DNA of 34,346 nucleotides from Clostridiales bacterium (GTDB lineage Bacteria; Bacillota; Clostridia; Lachnospirales; WRAX01): assembly GCA_031265685.1 (NCBI GenBank), contig JAISCI010000125.1, positions 1-34,346 of the forward strand. The letters are read 5' to 3'. The notes beneath the pieces were generated by a model. It saw only the letters and a list, made by a program, of their open reading frames with translations, had not been told where the DNA came from and ran no database searches. The first letter of the stretch is position 1, and every line of letters starts with the position of its first letter. A program made the position numbers and the translations under genes. Shown in pieces: positions 23,430 through 32,700 of this stretch.

Positions 23430-23729
23430 GAACCTGTATTCATTAGTGGAATCGGCGGATTTCCGCGATGATTTTCCGCCGGGAGAGGAAGCGGAAAACG
23501 CCGCGTACTCTCTGAGTACGCAAATTTTTGGCTGACGAAGAAGATGGCTTGATGAATTTTGCGTGATGGAATTTCGCGTGGTTCGAAGCATTATCGTGTG
23601 GTTCAAACGATAATGCGATGCGAAATTCGTCCAAACAAAATCCAGATGTTGTCTAAGACAACATCAAACGTCGATCAACGACGGGAAATCAGCCAAAAAG
23701 ACGTCGATTCCATCTATTAATACAGGTTC
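23430..23729. mobile_element. 300-bp MITE-like element between metK and hpt
   Basis: The ends are imperfect inverted repeats of about 27-50 bp (GAACCTGTATT at both ends, then a matching GGAATCG). They are flanked by TTA on each side, a likely 3-bp target duplication; the right TTA is the reverse of the hpt stop codon TAA. No transposase is inside. Internal hairpins include GATGTTGTC/GACAACATC, GCATTATCG/CGATAATGC and CGTACTC/GAGTACG. Size, ends and lack of coding fit a non-autonomous element moved by an outside transposase. Confidence 0.75.
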
Positions 23730-24272
23730 TTATATATTTTCCTCAATGAATTCCAGCACGCCTATGAACGGCAGATTGCGGTAGCGCTGAGCGTAGTCCA
23801 GGCCGTATCCCACGACAAACTCATCGGGTATCTCGAAGCCGACGTATTCCGGCGTGACATCGAAATCGACGCGCCGCGAGGGCTTGTCCAGCAGCGTACA
23901 GACTTTGAGGCTGGCTGGCTCCTGCCGCTTAAGGTGCTTGACGACGTGGCTGAGCGTACGGCCCGTGTCGATTATGTCCTCGATCAGAATCACGTTCCGG
24001 CCCTCGACGGAGTGCTCCAGATCCTTGTCTATGCGGATATTGGACGACGACACAGTAGAGTCGCCGTAGCTGGATACGTCCATGAAGTCCAGCTCGACTA
24101 CGGCTTTTTTCAGCCGCTTCGCCAAGTCGCACATAAATATCACGCCGCCTTTGAGCAGGCATATGAGCGTGAGGTTCCGCCCCGCGTAATCCGCGTCCAC
24201 GGCCTCGGCCAGTTCGCCGACCCGCGCCATGATGTCTTCCTCCGAAAGTAACGGCCGCACGCGTTCCGTCAT
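23730..24272 (-). CDS. hpt: Hypoxanthine phosphoribosyltransferase
   Basis: Hpt salvages hypoxanthine and guanine to IMP and GMP using PRPP. This 180-aa protein has the PRPP loop VILIEDIIDTGRTLSHVVKH and the early LICLLKGGVIFMCDL. GGGGGAATCGTG precedes the ATG at 24272, whose A is also the last base of the tilS stop (TGATG); a GTG one codon earlier is possible. The tilS-hpt pair is conserved in Firmicutes, often followed by ftsH, which is not here. Confidence 0.95.
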   Translation of the reverse strand: MTERVRPLLSEEDIMARVGELAEAVDADYAGRNLTLICLLKGGVIFMCDLAKRLKKAVVELDFMDVSSYGDSTVSSSNIRIDKDLEHSVEGRNVILIEDIIDTGRTLSHVVKHLKRQEPASLKVCTLLDKPSRRVDFDVTPEYVGFEIPDEFVVGYGLDYAQRYRNLPFIGVLEFIEENI

Positions 24273-25600
24273 CACGATTCCCCCGAACTGTATTTTACGT
24301 TGATGTAAATTATGTCCTCGCCGCCTTCCGGTTCGAACCGCGCGTCGGCGCGTATGTCGCCGACGGCGGCTATCCCGCCGGATTCGTCCACGATCAGCGG
24401 GATCCGCGCGCGGCGTTCCCTCGGGATCTTGGCGTCGATAAAAAATTTCTTTACGCTCTGCGTGCCGATATGACGGATACTGATCCTGTCGCCGGCGGAG
24501 CGGGAGCGGACGACAAGCCCGTGGCGCGCCTTCTGGGCCGACAGCGCCAGACCCGGAGGATCGGGCGACGCCGAGACCGACGCGCCGGTCTCCGGGATTA
24601 GCGTTTCCCCCGGAACGGGCAGGCCGCGCCGGTATTCCGCCGCGCGGTACCGGACGGCGGCGACCGTCCCGTATCGGTTTTCGACGACGATCCCGCCCGG
24701 CAGGGCGACGCGACGCCCCGTCCCGCCCAGCGCCAGATCGACAAGCGACTCGGCGTGGGCGAACGACACGTCCGTCAGCGCGCCCGTCAGTTCCGCGATG
24801 AATATCCGCGCCATGCGCGCTCGCAACACCGGACGCGCCGCGAGCAGCGATTCCGCCGTCAACGCGCCGGGATACGCCGCCTGCGCCATCTCGGTCAACA
24901 GAGCGTCCTCGTCGGCGAACTGTCTTGCCGACCTCGCTAGCGCGGCGGAAGCTTCGGGATTTATCGCGCGGAGGGCGGGCATTATCTTGTGCCGTACTCG
25001 GTTGCGCGCGTAGTCCGTGTCCGCGTTCGTCGCGTCGGTGCGGAAGGGCTGTCCGAGCGACTCGAGATAGCGCTCGATCTCGGCGCGGCCAATCGCGAGC
25101 AGGGGTCGGATAACCGTGCCGGATACGGACGGTATCCCGCGAAGCCCCGCCGTGCCCGTACCGCGCGCCAGCCTCATGATCAACGTCTCAGCCTGGTCGT
25201 CCAGATTATGGGCGACCGCGATGGCGTCCGCGCCGAATTCCGTCCGCGCTTCCTCAAAGAAGGCGTAACGCCGGACGCGGCCGGCCTCTTCGAGTGTCAG
25301 CCGATTCCGCGCGGCGAACCCCGCGCAGTCGAAACGGAAACTCCGCAGCGGCACGCCGAGCGCGGCGCAGGTTTCCGCGCAGAAACGCTCGTCGCCGTCG
25401 GATTCCTCCCCTCGCAGGCCGTGGTTGACGTGCGCGGCGAAGAGAGTCAGCCCCAACTCCCCGCGCAGTTCCAGCAGGACGCGCAGCAAAGCGGAGGAAT
25501 CCGCGCCGCCGGAAAACCCGGCGACGATCCGCCGCCCGCGCGCCAACATCCCGCGCGCCTCTATCTCACGCCGGACCCTCGCGGCGAAAGTCAGCGGCAA
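24272..25600 (-). CDS. tilS: tRNA(Ile)-lysidine synthase
   Basis: TilS adds lysine to C34 of tRNA-Ile(CAU) so that it reads AUA. This 442-aa protein has the PP-loop (AGFSGGADSSALLRVL), the family segment FAAHVNHGLRGEESDGDERF, AVAHNLDDQAETLIMRLARG, and a C-terminal domain with HGLVVRSRSAGDRISI. The start is a TTG at 25600 with GGAGGGGGCGATCGC ahead of it; no ATG is as well placed. A promoter lies about 80-105 bases upstream. It is coupled to hpt. Confidence 0.93.
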   Translation of the reverse strand: MPLTFAARVRREIEARGMLARGRRIVAGFSGGADSSALLRVLLELRGELGLTLFAAHVNHGLRGEESDGDERFCAETCAALGVPLRSFRFDCAGFAARNRLTLEEAGRVRRYAFFEEARTEFGADAIAVAHNLDDQAETLIMRLARGTGTAGLRGIPSVSGTVIRPLLAIGRAEIERYLESLGQPFRTDATNADTDYARNRVRHKIMPALRAINPEASAALARSARQFADEDALLTEMAQAAYPGALTAESLLAARPVLRARMARIFIAELTGALTDVSFAHAESLVDLALGGTGRRVALPGGIVVENRYGTVAAVRYRAAEYRRGLPVPGETLIPETGASVSASPDPPGLALSAQKARHGLVVRSRSAGDRISIRHIGTQSVKKFFIDAKIPRERRARIPLIVDESGGIAAVGDIRADARFEPEGGEDIIYINVKYSSGES

Positions 25601-25679
25601 GCGATCGCCCCCTCCGATAGTTTTGCCGATTTGTACGGCGAATATATTTGAGAATACAGTCTTCGAGCGTTTTCATTAT

Positions 25680-25708
25680 ATTCTAACAAACGGCGCGTCT
25701 TGCGTCAA
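25680..25708 (-). promoter_or_regulatory. Promoter for tilS-hpt
   Basis: The minus strand carries TTGACG, 17 bases, TAGAAT in the space divergent from feoB. A TATAAT five bases further downstream could be an alternative -10. Confidence 0.65.
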
Positions 25709-25742
25709 TATGTAAAATGCGCTGTCGCAAGGTCCTATCCGC

Positions 25743-25771
25743 TTGACAAATTTAACCATCCAGTCTAGACT
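25743..25771 (+). promoter_or_regulatory. Promoter of feoB with operator-like palindrome
   Basis: TTGACA, 17 bases, TAGACT. The -10 lies inside the perfect palindrome AGTCTAGACT (25762-25771), and AACCATCCA is repeated at 25754 and 25781. This could be the binding site of a metal-responsive repressor, though it does not look like a standard Fur or DtxR box. Confidence 0.7.
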
Positions 25772-25808
25772 ATACCTATGAACCATCCAACTGGAAGGAC
25801 GAAATAAA

Positions 25809-27812
25809 ATGCCGATAACCATAGCCCTCGCGGGCAACCCTAATTCAGGCAAGACGACCATATTCAACGATCTGACTGACAGCAGACAGTTCGTCGGCAA
25901 CTGGCCGGGCGTAACGGTCGAGAAGAAGGACGGCCGGCTGAAGACGGACAAAAACGTCACAATTCAGGACCTTCCGGGGATTTACTCGCTGACGGCGTAT
26001 TCGCCGGAAGAGACGATAACGCGGAGATACCTCATCAACGAGAAGCCCGACGCCGTGATTAATGTCGTGGACGCGTCCAACCTGGAGCGCGGCCTGTACC
26101 TGACGACGCAGGTGCTCGAGACGGGTCTACCCGTCGTCGTCGCGCTCAATATGACGGACGTCGCCAGGAAACGCGGGAACAGGATCGACAAAAAGAAGCT
26201 CAGCGCCATTTTCGGGTGCGGGTTCATCGAAACGTCCGCCGTCAGGGGCGAAGGGATGGATGAGATCGCCGCCGCCGCCGAGAAGCTGGCCGGTTCGCGG
26301 CCAATCCCGAAGCGTATTTTCAGCGGCGAGATCGAGAACGCCGTCAGCCGCCTTTCGGAGATCGTCATGGGGCGCGTGCCGCCGGGGACGGGGCGCTGGC
26401 ACGCCATAAAGCTGATCGAGGGCGACGCGCCCGTCCTCGGCAGGGCGGATCTGGGCGAAAGCGCCGCGGCGTGGCTCACCGGGTTCAGGCGGCGGTTGGA
26501 GGAAACGCGCGGCGACACGGCGGAAAGCGTTATAATATCCGAGAGATACGCGTTCATCGAACGCGCCGTCAAGGAAGCCGCGGTCCGCCCCAACGCCGGG
26601 CGCGTGACAGAGTCCGACAAGATCGACGCGATAGTGACCAACCGCTTGCTTGCTTTGCCGATATTCGCGGCGGTGATGTTCCTCGTGTACTACATATCAA
26701 TCGGCACAATCGGCGGCTTCCTGACCGAATGGGTCGGCGGGACGCTCTTCGGCGGACTCATACCGGCGTGGGCGGCCGGTCTGCTGAAATCAATGAACGT
26801 TGCGCCGTGGCTGATCTCGCTGATCGTGGACGGCATAATCGCCGGGGTGGGCGGGGTACTCGGTTTTCTGCCGCAAATGGCGATACTGTTCGCGTGCCTC
26901 GCCGCCATGGAGGACTGCGGATATATGGCGCGGATCGCCTTCATCATGGACCGCGCTTTCCGGAAGATCGGGCTGTCCGGTAAGTCGTTCATACCGATAC
27001 TTATCGGAACGGGCTGCGGAGTGCCGGGCATAATGGCCAGCCGCGCTATCGAATCCGAGCCGGAGCGCCGCCTGACAGTCATAACTACGACATTCATCCC
27101 GTGCGGCGCCAAACTGCCGGTTATCTCACTGATCGCGTCCGCGCTGTTCGGCGGGGCGGCTTGGGTGGCGGCGTCGGCGTACTTCCTCGGGATGGCGGCT
27201 ATAATCGTGTCCGGGCTGATCCTGCGGCGCGCGCCGGTATTCGCCGGGGATTCCGCCGCTTTCGTCATGGAGCTTCCGGCATACCACACGCCGCGTCTCT
27301 CAAACGTTCTGCGGCGGATGTGGGACAGAACGCGCGCGTTCGCCGCGAAAGCCGGTACGGTCATCCTGCTGGCCAGCGTCGTGATCTGGTTCCTCAGCGG
27401 CTTCGACACGCGTCTCCGCGTGACCGGCGACGCCGGCGCGTCGATATTAGCCGCGATAGGCGGAGCCGTCGCTCCGGTATTCGCGCCGCTGGGCTGGGGC
27501 GACTGGCGCCCCGTGACGGCCTCCATCAGCGGACTTATCGCCAAGGAGAACGCCGTCGGCACATTGGGCGTGCTGTTCGGTTTCACCGGCGAGGGCGGCT
27601 GGGAGACGCTGCGTTCCTCGTTCACGCCCGCGTCGGCGTATTCGTTCCTGATCTTCAATCTGCTGTGCGCTCCGTGCGCCGCTGCTATGGCGGCGATCGC
27701 CCGCGAAATGCGCTCCGCCCGCTGGACCGCCTTCGCGCTGATCTACCAGACGATCTTCGCCTACGCCGCCGCGTTGATTTTTTATCAGACGGCCGTTATC
27801 TTCGCCAAATAA
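25809..27812 (+). CDS. feoB: Ferrous iron transporter FeoB
   Basis: FeoB imports Fe(II) across the cytoplasmic membrane and has a GTPase domain. This 667-aa protein shows G1 (LAGNPNSGKTTIFNDLT), G3 (DLPGIYSLT), G4 (ALNMTDVA), then the membrane part with GTGCGVPGIMASRAIESEPE and FIPCGAKLPVI, the Gate-type motifs. At least seven spans are seen. No feoA is found next to it. The ATG follows GGAAGGACGAAATAAA. The 3' end overlaps convergent recU by 28 bases. Confidence 0.96.
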   Translation: MPITIALAGNPNSGKTTIFNDLTDSRQFVGNWPGVTVEKKDGRLKTDKNVTIQDLPGIYSLTAYSPEETITRRYLINEKPDAVINVVDASNLERGLYLTTQVLETGLPVVVALNMTDVARKRGNRIDKKKLSAIFGCGFIETSAVRGEGMDEIAAAAEKLAGSRPIPKRIFSGEIENAVSRLSEIVMGRVPPGTGRWHAIKLIEGDAPVLGRADLGESAAAWLTGFRRRLEETRGDTAESVIISERYAFIERAVKEAAVRPNAGRVTESDKIDAIVTNRLLALPIFAAVMFLVYYISIGTIGGFLTEWVGGTLFGGLIPAWAAGLLKSMNVAPWLISLIVDGIIAGVGGVLGFLPQMAILFACLAAMEDCGYMARIAFIMDRAFRKIGLSGKSFIPILIGTGCGVPGIMASRAIESEPERRLTVITTTFIPCGAKLPVISLIASALFGGAAWVAASAYFLGMAAIIVSGLILRRAPVFAGDSAAFVMELPAYHTPRLSNVLRRMWDRTRAFAAKAGTVILLASVVIWFLSGFDTRLRVTGDAGASILAAIGGAVAPVFAPLGWGDWRPVTASISGLIAKENAVGTLGVLFGFTGEGGWETLRSSFTPASAYSFLIFNLLCAPCAAAMAAIAREMRSARWTAFALIYQTIFAYAAALIFYQTAVIFAK

Positions 27813-28300
27813 TCCAGCGGCAATCCCGGCGCCGCTTCTATCAGCAGCGATTCGTCGAACGCGGAGCGCGGGATAGAAGCGCGTCCGCCGTTTCTATATG
27901 CCAGCCAGAAAGAGCGCAGCGCGGCGAACGGCAGGACGACGCACTCGCCGCGCCGTGAAAAACTGACGATAAGGAACGCCTTGCCGCCCTGCCGCGCGAA
28001 GGCCTCCATAAAGTCGATCTGGTGCCCGTGGATGTTCTGGAGCGGCAGGTAGTCGCGGCTTGTCTCTTTCGCGTCAAAACAAAGCGCCAATCCCGCCGCT
28101 ACGCCGATGTAGTCCACGGTGGACTTGCGCTCGTAGAACGCTTTGGTGATAACTTTCGTGCCCGGCGTCTGCTCGACGGGCGTTATCGGCGTCGGAATTT
28201 TATGGACGACGGCCAGTCCCGCCGCCAGATAGCGCTCGTTGGTCATGTTGATAAGCGTCTCGAGCGTGGAGCCGCGCAGGCCGCGCGTCGTCCATGCCAT
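27785..28300 (-). CDS. recU: Holliday junction resolvase RecU
   Basis: RecU cuts Holliday junctions in Firmicutes in place of RuvC. This 171-aa protein has the active-site region STVDYIGVAAGLALCFDAKE with the DxK-type residues, PLQNIHGHQIDFMEAF, and GKAFLIVSFSRRGE. It is slightly shorter than the Bacillus protein at the N-terminus. recU commonly sits beside a penicillin-binding protein gene; here it is alone. Its 3' end overlaps feoB on the other strand. Confidence 0.92.
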   Translation of the reverse strand: MAWTTRGLRGSTLETLINMTNERYLAAGLAVVHKIPTPITPVEQTPGTKVITKAFYERKSTVDYIGVAAGLALCFDAKETSRDYLPLQNIHGHQIDFMEAFARQGGKAFLIVSFSRRGECVVLPFAALRSFWLAYRNGGRASIPRSAFDESLLIEAAPGLPLDYLAKITAV

Positions 28301-28317
28301 TGCCTCACATCCTCAAA

Positions 28318-28452
28318 CTGTTTCAGCATTAATGTCGACATTTGTTTTGTAAGGTTCGCGCCTACGAAGCTTGCGTGGTTCATGCAAACTTCAAAACCGC
28401 GCGAACACGCTGCCGCTCTTAAAAACAAATGTCACTATCCGATCTGAAACAG
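28318..28452. repeat. 135-bp nested inverted-repeat element upstream of recU
   Basis: Three nested inverted pairs build one long imperfect hairpin: CTGTTTCAG/CTGAAACAG at the ends, GACATTTGTTTT/AAAACAAATGTC, and GGTTCGCGC/GCGCGAAC. No coding potential. It resembles a MITE and covers the leader or promoter area of recU. Confidence 0.65.
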
Positions 28453-28637
28453 TATCAAACCGGCAGGCGCAAGCCGCAGTTGCGGTTGCTGAAATATACG
28501 CAATTGGCGCAGTCCGGCCATCCGAACGGAACCGCCCCGCCTCTGCCGCGGCATCGCCTGGTACTCATAACAGACATGGCAGTCAACCTCCCGCGTCTAT
28601 TATGCCCGCGCCCGGCGGGCGCTAAACTTTCCGCTCA
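28453..28637. other. Non-coding space between two hairpin elements
   Basis: No supported gene. The track ORFs across it are short, basic and proline-rich and begin inside the repeat elements. Confidence 0.5.
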
Positions 28638-28728
28638 TACTAATCCCATTCAGACTTGCGGATAAAAATTTTTCAAACTTCGGCGCGGACTGAAAAATTT
28701 TTACCCGTCTTTCAAAATGGGATTAGTA
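28638..28728. mobile_element. 91-bp hairpin MITE-like element overlapping the GT2 3' end
   Basis: TACTAATCCCATT and AATGGGATTAGTA are perfect 13-bp terminal inverted repeats. Inside, ATAAAAATTTTTCA and TGAAAAATTTTTA continue the pairing, so the whole element can fold into one hairpin. The right arm codes for the last eight residues (TNPILKDG) and the stop of the glycosyltransferase. Confidence 0.75.
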
Positions 28729-29669
28729 TCAAACCCCTCGCTCCGCGCCACGATATACAGCGGGCGCCCCTTTATTTCATCGAAAATCCGCCCGATGTAT
28801 TCCCCGATCATCCCCAGCATCATCATGATTATCCCCTGCGAGATCAGTATGATCGAAACCGTGGACGCCCAGCCCTGGATTGTCGTATTTGTGAACAGCG
28901 CCTGACAGACTATGACAATCAGGTAGGCGAAACTGAGCGCGGATAACGCCGCGCCAAGCGTCGTCGCGATTCTCAGAGGCATGTACGAGAACGACGTTAT
29001 GCCGTCCAGCGCGAATTTGACCATTTTGCGGAACGGGTACTTCGTCTCCCCGGCAAAGCGCTCGTCGCGTACGTATTCCACGGGCGTCTGACTGAAACCG
29101 ACCCACGCCACCAGCCCGCGCATGAACCGATTACGCTCGGAAATACGCTTCATCGTGTCCACAACCTTCCGGTCAAGAAGCCGGAAATCCCCGGTATCGA
29201 CGGGTATGTCGACGTTTGTGACTTTGCGCAGGACGCGGTAGAACATCCTTGCCGTCAGTTTCTTGAATACCGTCTCGCCTTTGCGCGACAGGCGCTTTCC
29301 GTAGACGACCTCCGAACCCGCGCGCCACGCCTCGATCATCTTCGGGATGACCTCCGGCGGATCCTGTAAGTCGGCGTCAATAATGACGACCGCTTCGCCG
29401 GCGGCGTAGTCCATACCGGCGCTTATCGCGGCCTGATGACCGAAATTACGGGAGAAATGAAGCGCTTTGACGCAGTTGTCGCGCCCAGCCATACCATCGA
29501 GTATATCCGCCGTCGTGTCCAAGCTGCCGTCATTGACGAAAATCAGCTCATACGGGGTTTCGAGCGCGGACATAACCGCCGTCAGCCGTTTGTACGACTC
29601 GGCCAGCACCGACTCCTCGTTGTAAGCGGGGATTACTATAGAGTAAACGGGTTTGATGCCATCACCCAC
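28701..29669 (-). CDS. GT2 polyprenyl-phosphate glycosyltransferase
   Basis: This 322-aa protein is of the DPM1/GtrB type, which moves a sugar from a nucleotide donor to undecaprenyl phosphate on the inner membrane face. It shows YSIVIPAYNEESVLAESYKR, FVNDGSLDTTADIL, the metal site VVIIDADLQDPPEVIPKM, SRNFGHQAAISAGMDYA, and two C-terminal membrane spans followed by IGRIFDEIKGRPLYIV. The ORF starts with GTG and a weak site. The last residues after SEGFD come from an inserted repeat element. The next gene upstream is a GT-C enzyme that could use the lipid-linked sugar. Confidence 0.92.
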   Translation of the reverse strand: MGDGIKPVYSIVIPAYNEESVLAESYKRLTAVMSALETPYELIFVNDGSLDTTADILDGMAGRDNCVKALHFSRNFGHQAAISAGMDYAAGEAVVIIDADLQDPPEVIPKMIEAWRAGSEVVYGKRLSRKGETVFKKLTARMFYRVLRKVTNVDIPVDTGDFRLLDRKVVDTMKRISERNRFMRGLVAWVGFSQTPVEYVRDERFAGETKYPFRKMVKFALDGITSFSYMPLRIATTLGAALSALSFAYLIVIVCQALFTNTTIQGWASTVSIILISQGIIMMMLGMIGEYIGRIFDEIKGRPLYIVARSEGFDTNPILKDG

Positions 29670-29789
29670 TTTATTAAGTTAAGATCCTGGGGTTCCGCCC
29701 CAAACCCCGCCGGGGATTTTATCCCAAGACCCCGTTCGTGCCTGGGTTCTCAGGGCGGAGATCCCGCGGTCTTATTTCGGGCGTTTTCA
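29670..29789 (-). other. GC-rich spacer with stem-loops after the GT-C gene
   Basis: The segment contains CCCCGGCGGGG and GGGGTTTGGGGCGGAACCCC, which can form stems on the minus strand. It may weaken or end transcription between the two glycosyltransferase genes, but no T-run follows. Confidence 0.35.
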
Positions 29790-32700
29790 CTATATGATTA
29801 ACTGCCAGTTAGGCGCGGCCAGCTTCAGCACCCAATTGACGTACCACTTAGCTACCGGTATGCCCGATAGCACCGGATAGTACAGCGCGAACAGCAGGAG
29901 CGCCGCGCCCATCACGATATATGCGGGCCTTTTCGAGCCGAAGCGCTCGCACGCGCGTTTCAGCGCCAAGCCAAGCGCCACGGCCAGGAAAGGGACGCAC
30001 GGGAAGTAGTGGTAGATATAGGTTGTCCGGGGTACCGGGATCCAGAAAACGTACTGCGCGAGCCACGCTATTAGCACAAATTTCCAGATTCCTGTGTCGC
30101 GCCCGTGATATGTCTCCCGAGCGCCGAAGATCAGCGCGGCCAAGCCGCCCAGCCATACCACCGGATTCCCGAACGACGATATGCCGCCGGAGACGGAATC
30201 GGTGTAATAGTGCGAATAGAAGAATATCGGCTTCAGTATGATCGGCCAGCTCCACCATTGCGAGGCGTATGGGTGGTCGCTGACAAGATTGTAGTGATAG
30301 TCGAACATGAAGCTCTGCGCGCGGATCACGCCGCCGATCAGCTTACCGGCGTCCCCTCCCGGCAACAGGCCCTGACTGATCCACTTATCCGCGTCCCCGC
30401 CGAACAGGCTGCCCGTCAGGTAATACGGTATATACGACAGCACGTACACGACAGCCGGAACGACGGCAAAAAAACCGACGCACGCCGCGAGCGTTATGGC
30501 CGTATATTTCCAGAACTTAGCCCGCACCGCGCGCGCGGTTTCACGCTCTTCCGGTTCGGAATCGCTCAGCGAGCTATCGCTTGGTTCACGAGAGAGGACG
30601 GCTCCCGCCAGGCGATACTCCTTGAACCGCTTCCATACCGTAAGGAAGAACAGCGCGGCAAGCCCCGCGCCGGCGTATACGCCCGGCCATTTGCTGGCGA
30701 CGCCCAGCCCCATCATCAGCCCGGACATACCGAGCGGCGCCAGAGTTTTCGCCAGCGGCGTGTCGTTCCAGCTCATCCGGTAGTATTTGTACATATAATA
30801 ATACATCGCGATAACGAAAAACGTTATGAACGTGTCGATCGTCGCGATACGCGTCTGCGCGAAATGCATGAAGTCGAACGCGAACAGCAGCGACACCGCA
30901 AACGCCCAGAAGGCGTCCCCAAAGATCCGCCGCGCGAACAGAAACATAAGCGGTATCATCAGAACGCCGAAGAGCGTCCCGGCGAAGCGCCAGCCGAACG
31001 GCGTCATGCCGAAGATCTCTACGCCCGCCGCGATGAACACCTTGCCAAGCGGCGGGTGCGTCGTCTCGTAGACGGGCAGTCCCTGGACGAACTCGTAGGC
31101 TGTGCGCGCGTGGTATATCTCGTCAAAGTAGGTGCCCGTCCAGTACGAGCTTACCGGCTCCCGGTCCGGCAATCCCACCGGGATATACTCCTGCTCGTCG
31201 AGCAACTCGGGCGCGTCGGGGCAGCTGGCGGGTATCAGCTCGCCGCTGTCGCTCTCGAAGCCGACCTCCATCAGATACAGCTCGCCCGAGTCGCCGGAGA
31301 CGCGGACGAACCGCGTCCGCTGTCCGATGTCCATCGAAGCCCACGCGAACACCCAGTCCGTATCGGTTGTGCCGGCCTCGGTATAAACGATCCCGTCCGG
31401 CGACGTCTCGACAGTCAGCTTGATATGGTTGCGCGCGCCCAGCAGCCAGTGCATACGCCTGACGCTCTCGGGTGAGCCGTTCAGCTCGATCACCGCGCCC
31501 TTTCCCGCTTCACCGGATTTCCAGTATGTTTGCGGGCTGCCCGCCGCCCCCAGGTTAACAAAAGCGACGACCGCATAGACGACCGTCAGGCCGCCCATCA
31601 ATATCCAATCCCATTTCGTAAACTTAGAGCGGATTTCGGAACGCTCCGGCCTGAAAGGCTCAGGTTCGCCAGATTCAGGTTCTCCAGATTCGGGTTCGCC
31701 AGATTCGGGCTTCAACGAATCTGGCGAACCCGAATCTGGCTTCAGCGAATCTGGCTTCAACGAATCTGGCTTCAGCAAATCTGGCTTCAGCAAATCTGGC
31801 TTTAGTTCTCCTGATATATCGTCCGCGGCGCTATTGGGGATAATCTCTTCCGATCCGCTTACGCCTGATTCAGGCGAGACCGGAAGCTCCGGCGCCAGCT
31901 TCGTGTCGTCCTCGCGGCCCTCGCGGTAGATGTCGAACATCCAGATTATCATCATCGCGAACAGTGCCGCGAACGGCACCGCGAAGACGATCGACGTCGT
32001 CTCAAGCAGCGCCCAGTTAGAATTCTCCAGCGTCGCGCGGAAAACATCCGCGCAGTTGATCAGCGCCGCCGCGGACACGCCCCAGTACAGCCACATGATA
32101 CGCTTGTCCCGGCGGTAGATGTAAGCGAACATCAGCATCGCGAGTGTCGGGAAGATGTAGCGCTCGTGCATCTTGATCGAGAGCATGAACGCGCACAGGT
32201 TGATAAGCGCCGCCGTGAAGAAGAAATTGCTTTTCGCCTTAGCCCGCCACAGCGAATAGAAGCTGAAACCGACGATGGCGGCTAGCATAAACGCGCCGAT
32301 ATGGCCGGCGGTTATGCCGAGGAACAGCTCGCGCGAGCCGTCGAACCAGTTCATGCCGAACAGCGCCCAGAAATTGTAAGCGTTCACGGTTGCGTAGTTA
32401 TACTGCGAGAGCGTTCCGATATACTGGGACAGTACGAGCGTAAAGTCGTACCCCCCGGAGGACGTGTCCGCGAAGGGCAGCATCACGAAACCCGCCAGAG
32501 CGGCGCATAGCAGCAGCCAGCGGAAATAAGTGCCGAGCAGTTTCCAGAAACTCTTGCCGGAAGCGATGAACTCGAGTATATTGAAGTAGCGGCGTTTCTT
32601 GTCCGCCAGAAAGCTTCTGAAACCGAACGCTTCCTCCCTCAGGTTCATGAAGAAAACGTACATATAGATCGGCGCGAACATGAAATTCTGCGGCTTGACG

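Noticed and set aside
23413-23729. SAM riboswitch before metK
   Set aside because: The stretch is filled by the MITE-like element; none of the conserved SAM-I core blocks was seen.
28371-28665. Short plus-strand ORFs between recU and the GT2 gene
   Set aside because: They begin inside the hairpin elements, lack ribosome sites and are Pro/Arg-rich.
31665-31805. CRISPR-like array
   Set aside because: The repeats are 15 bp, without spacers, in frame and inside a coding linker.
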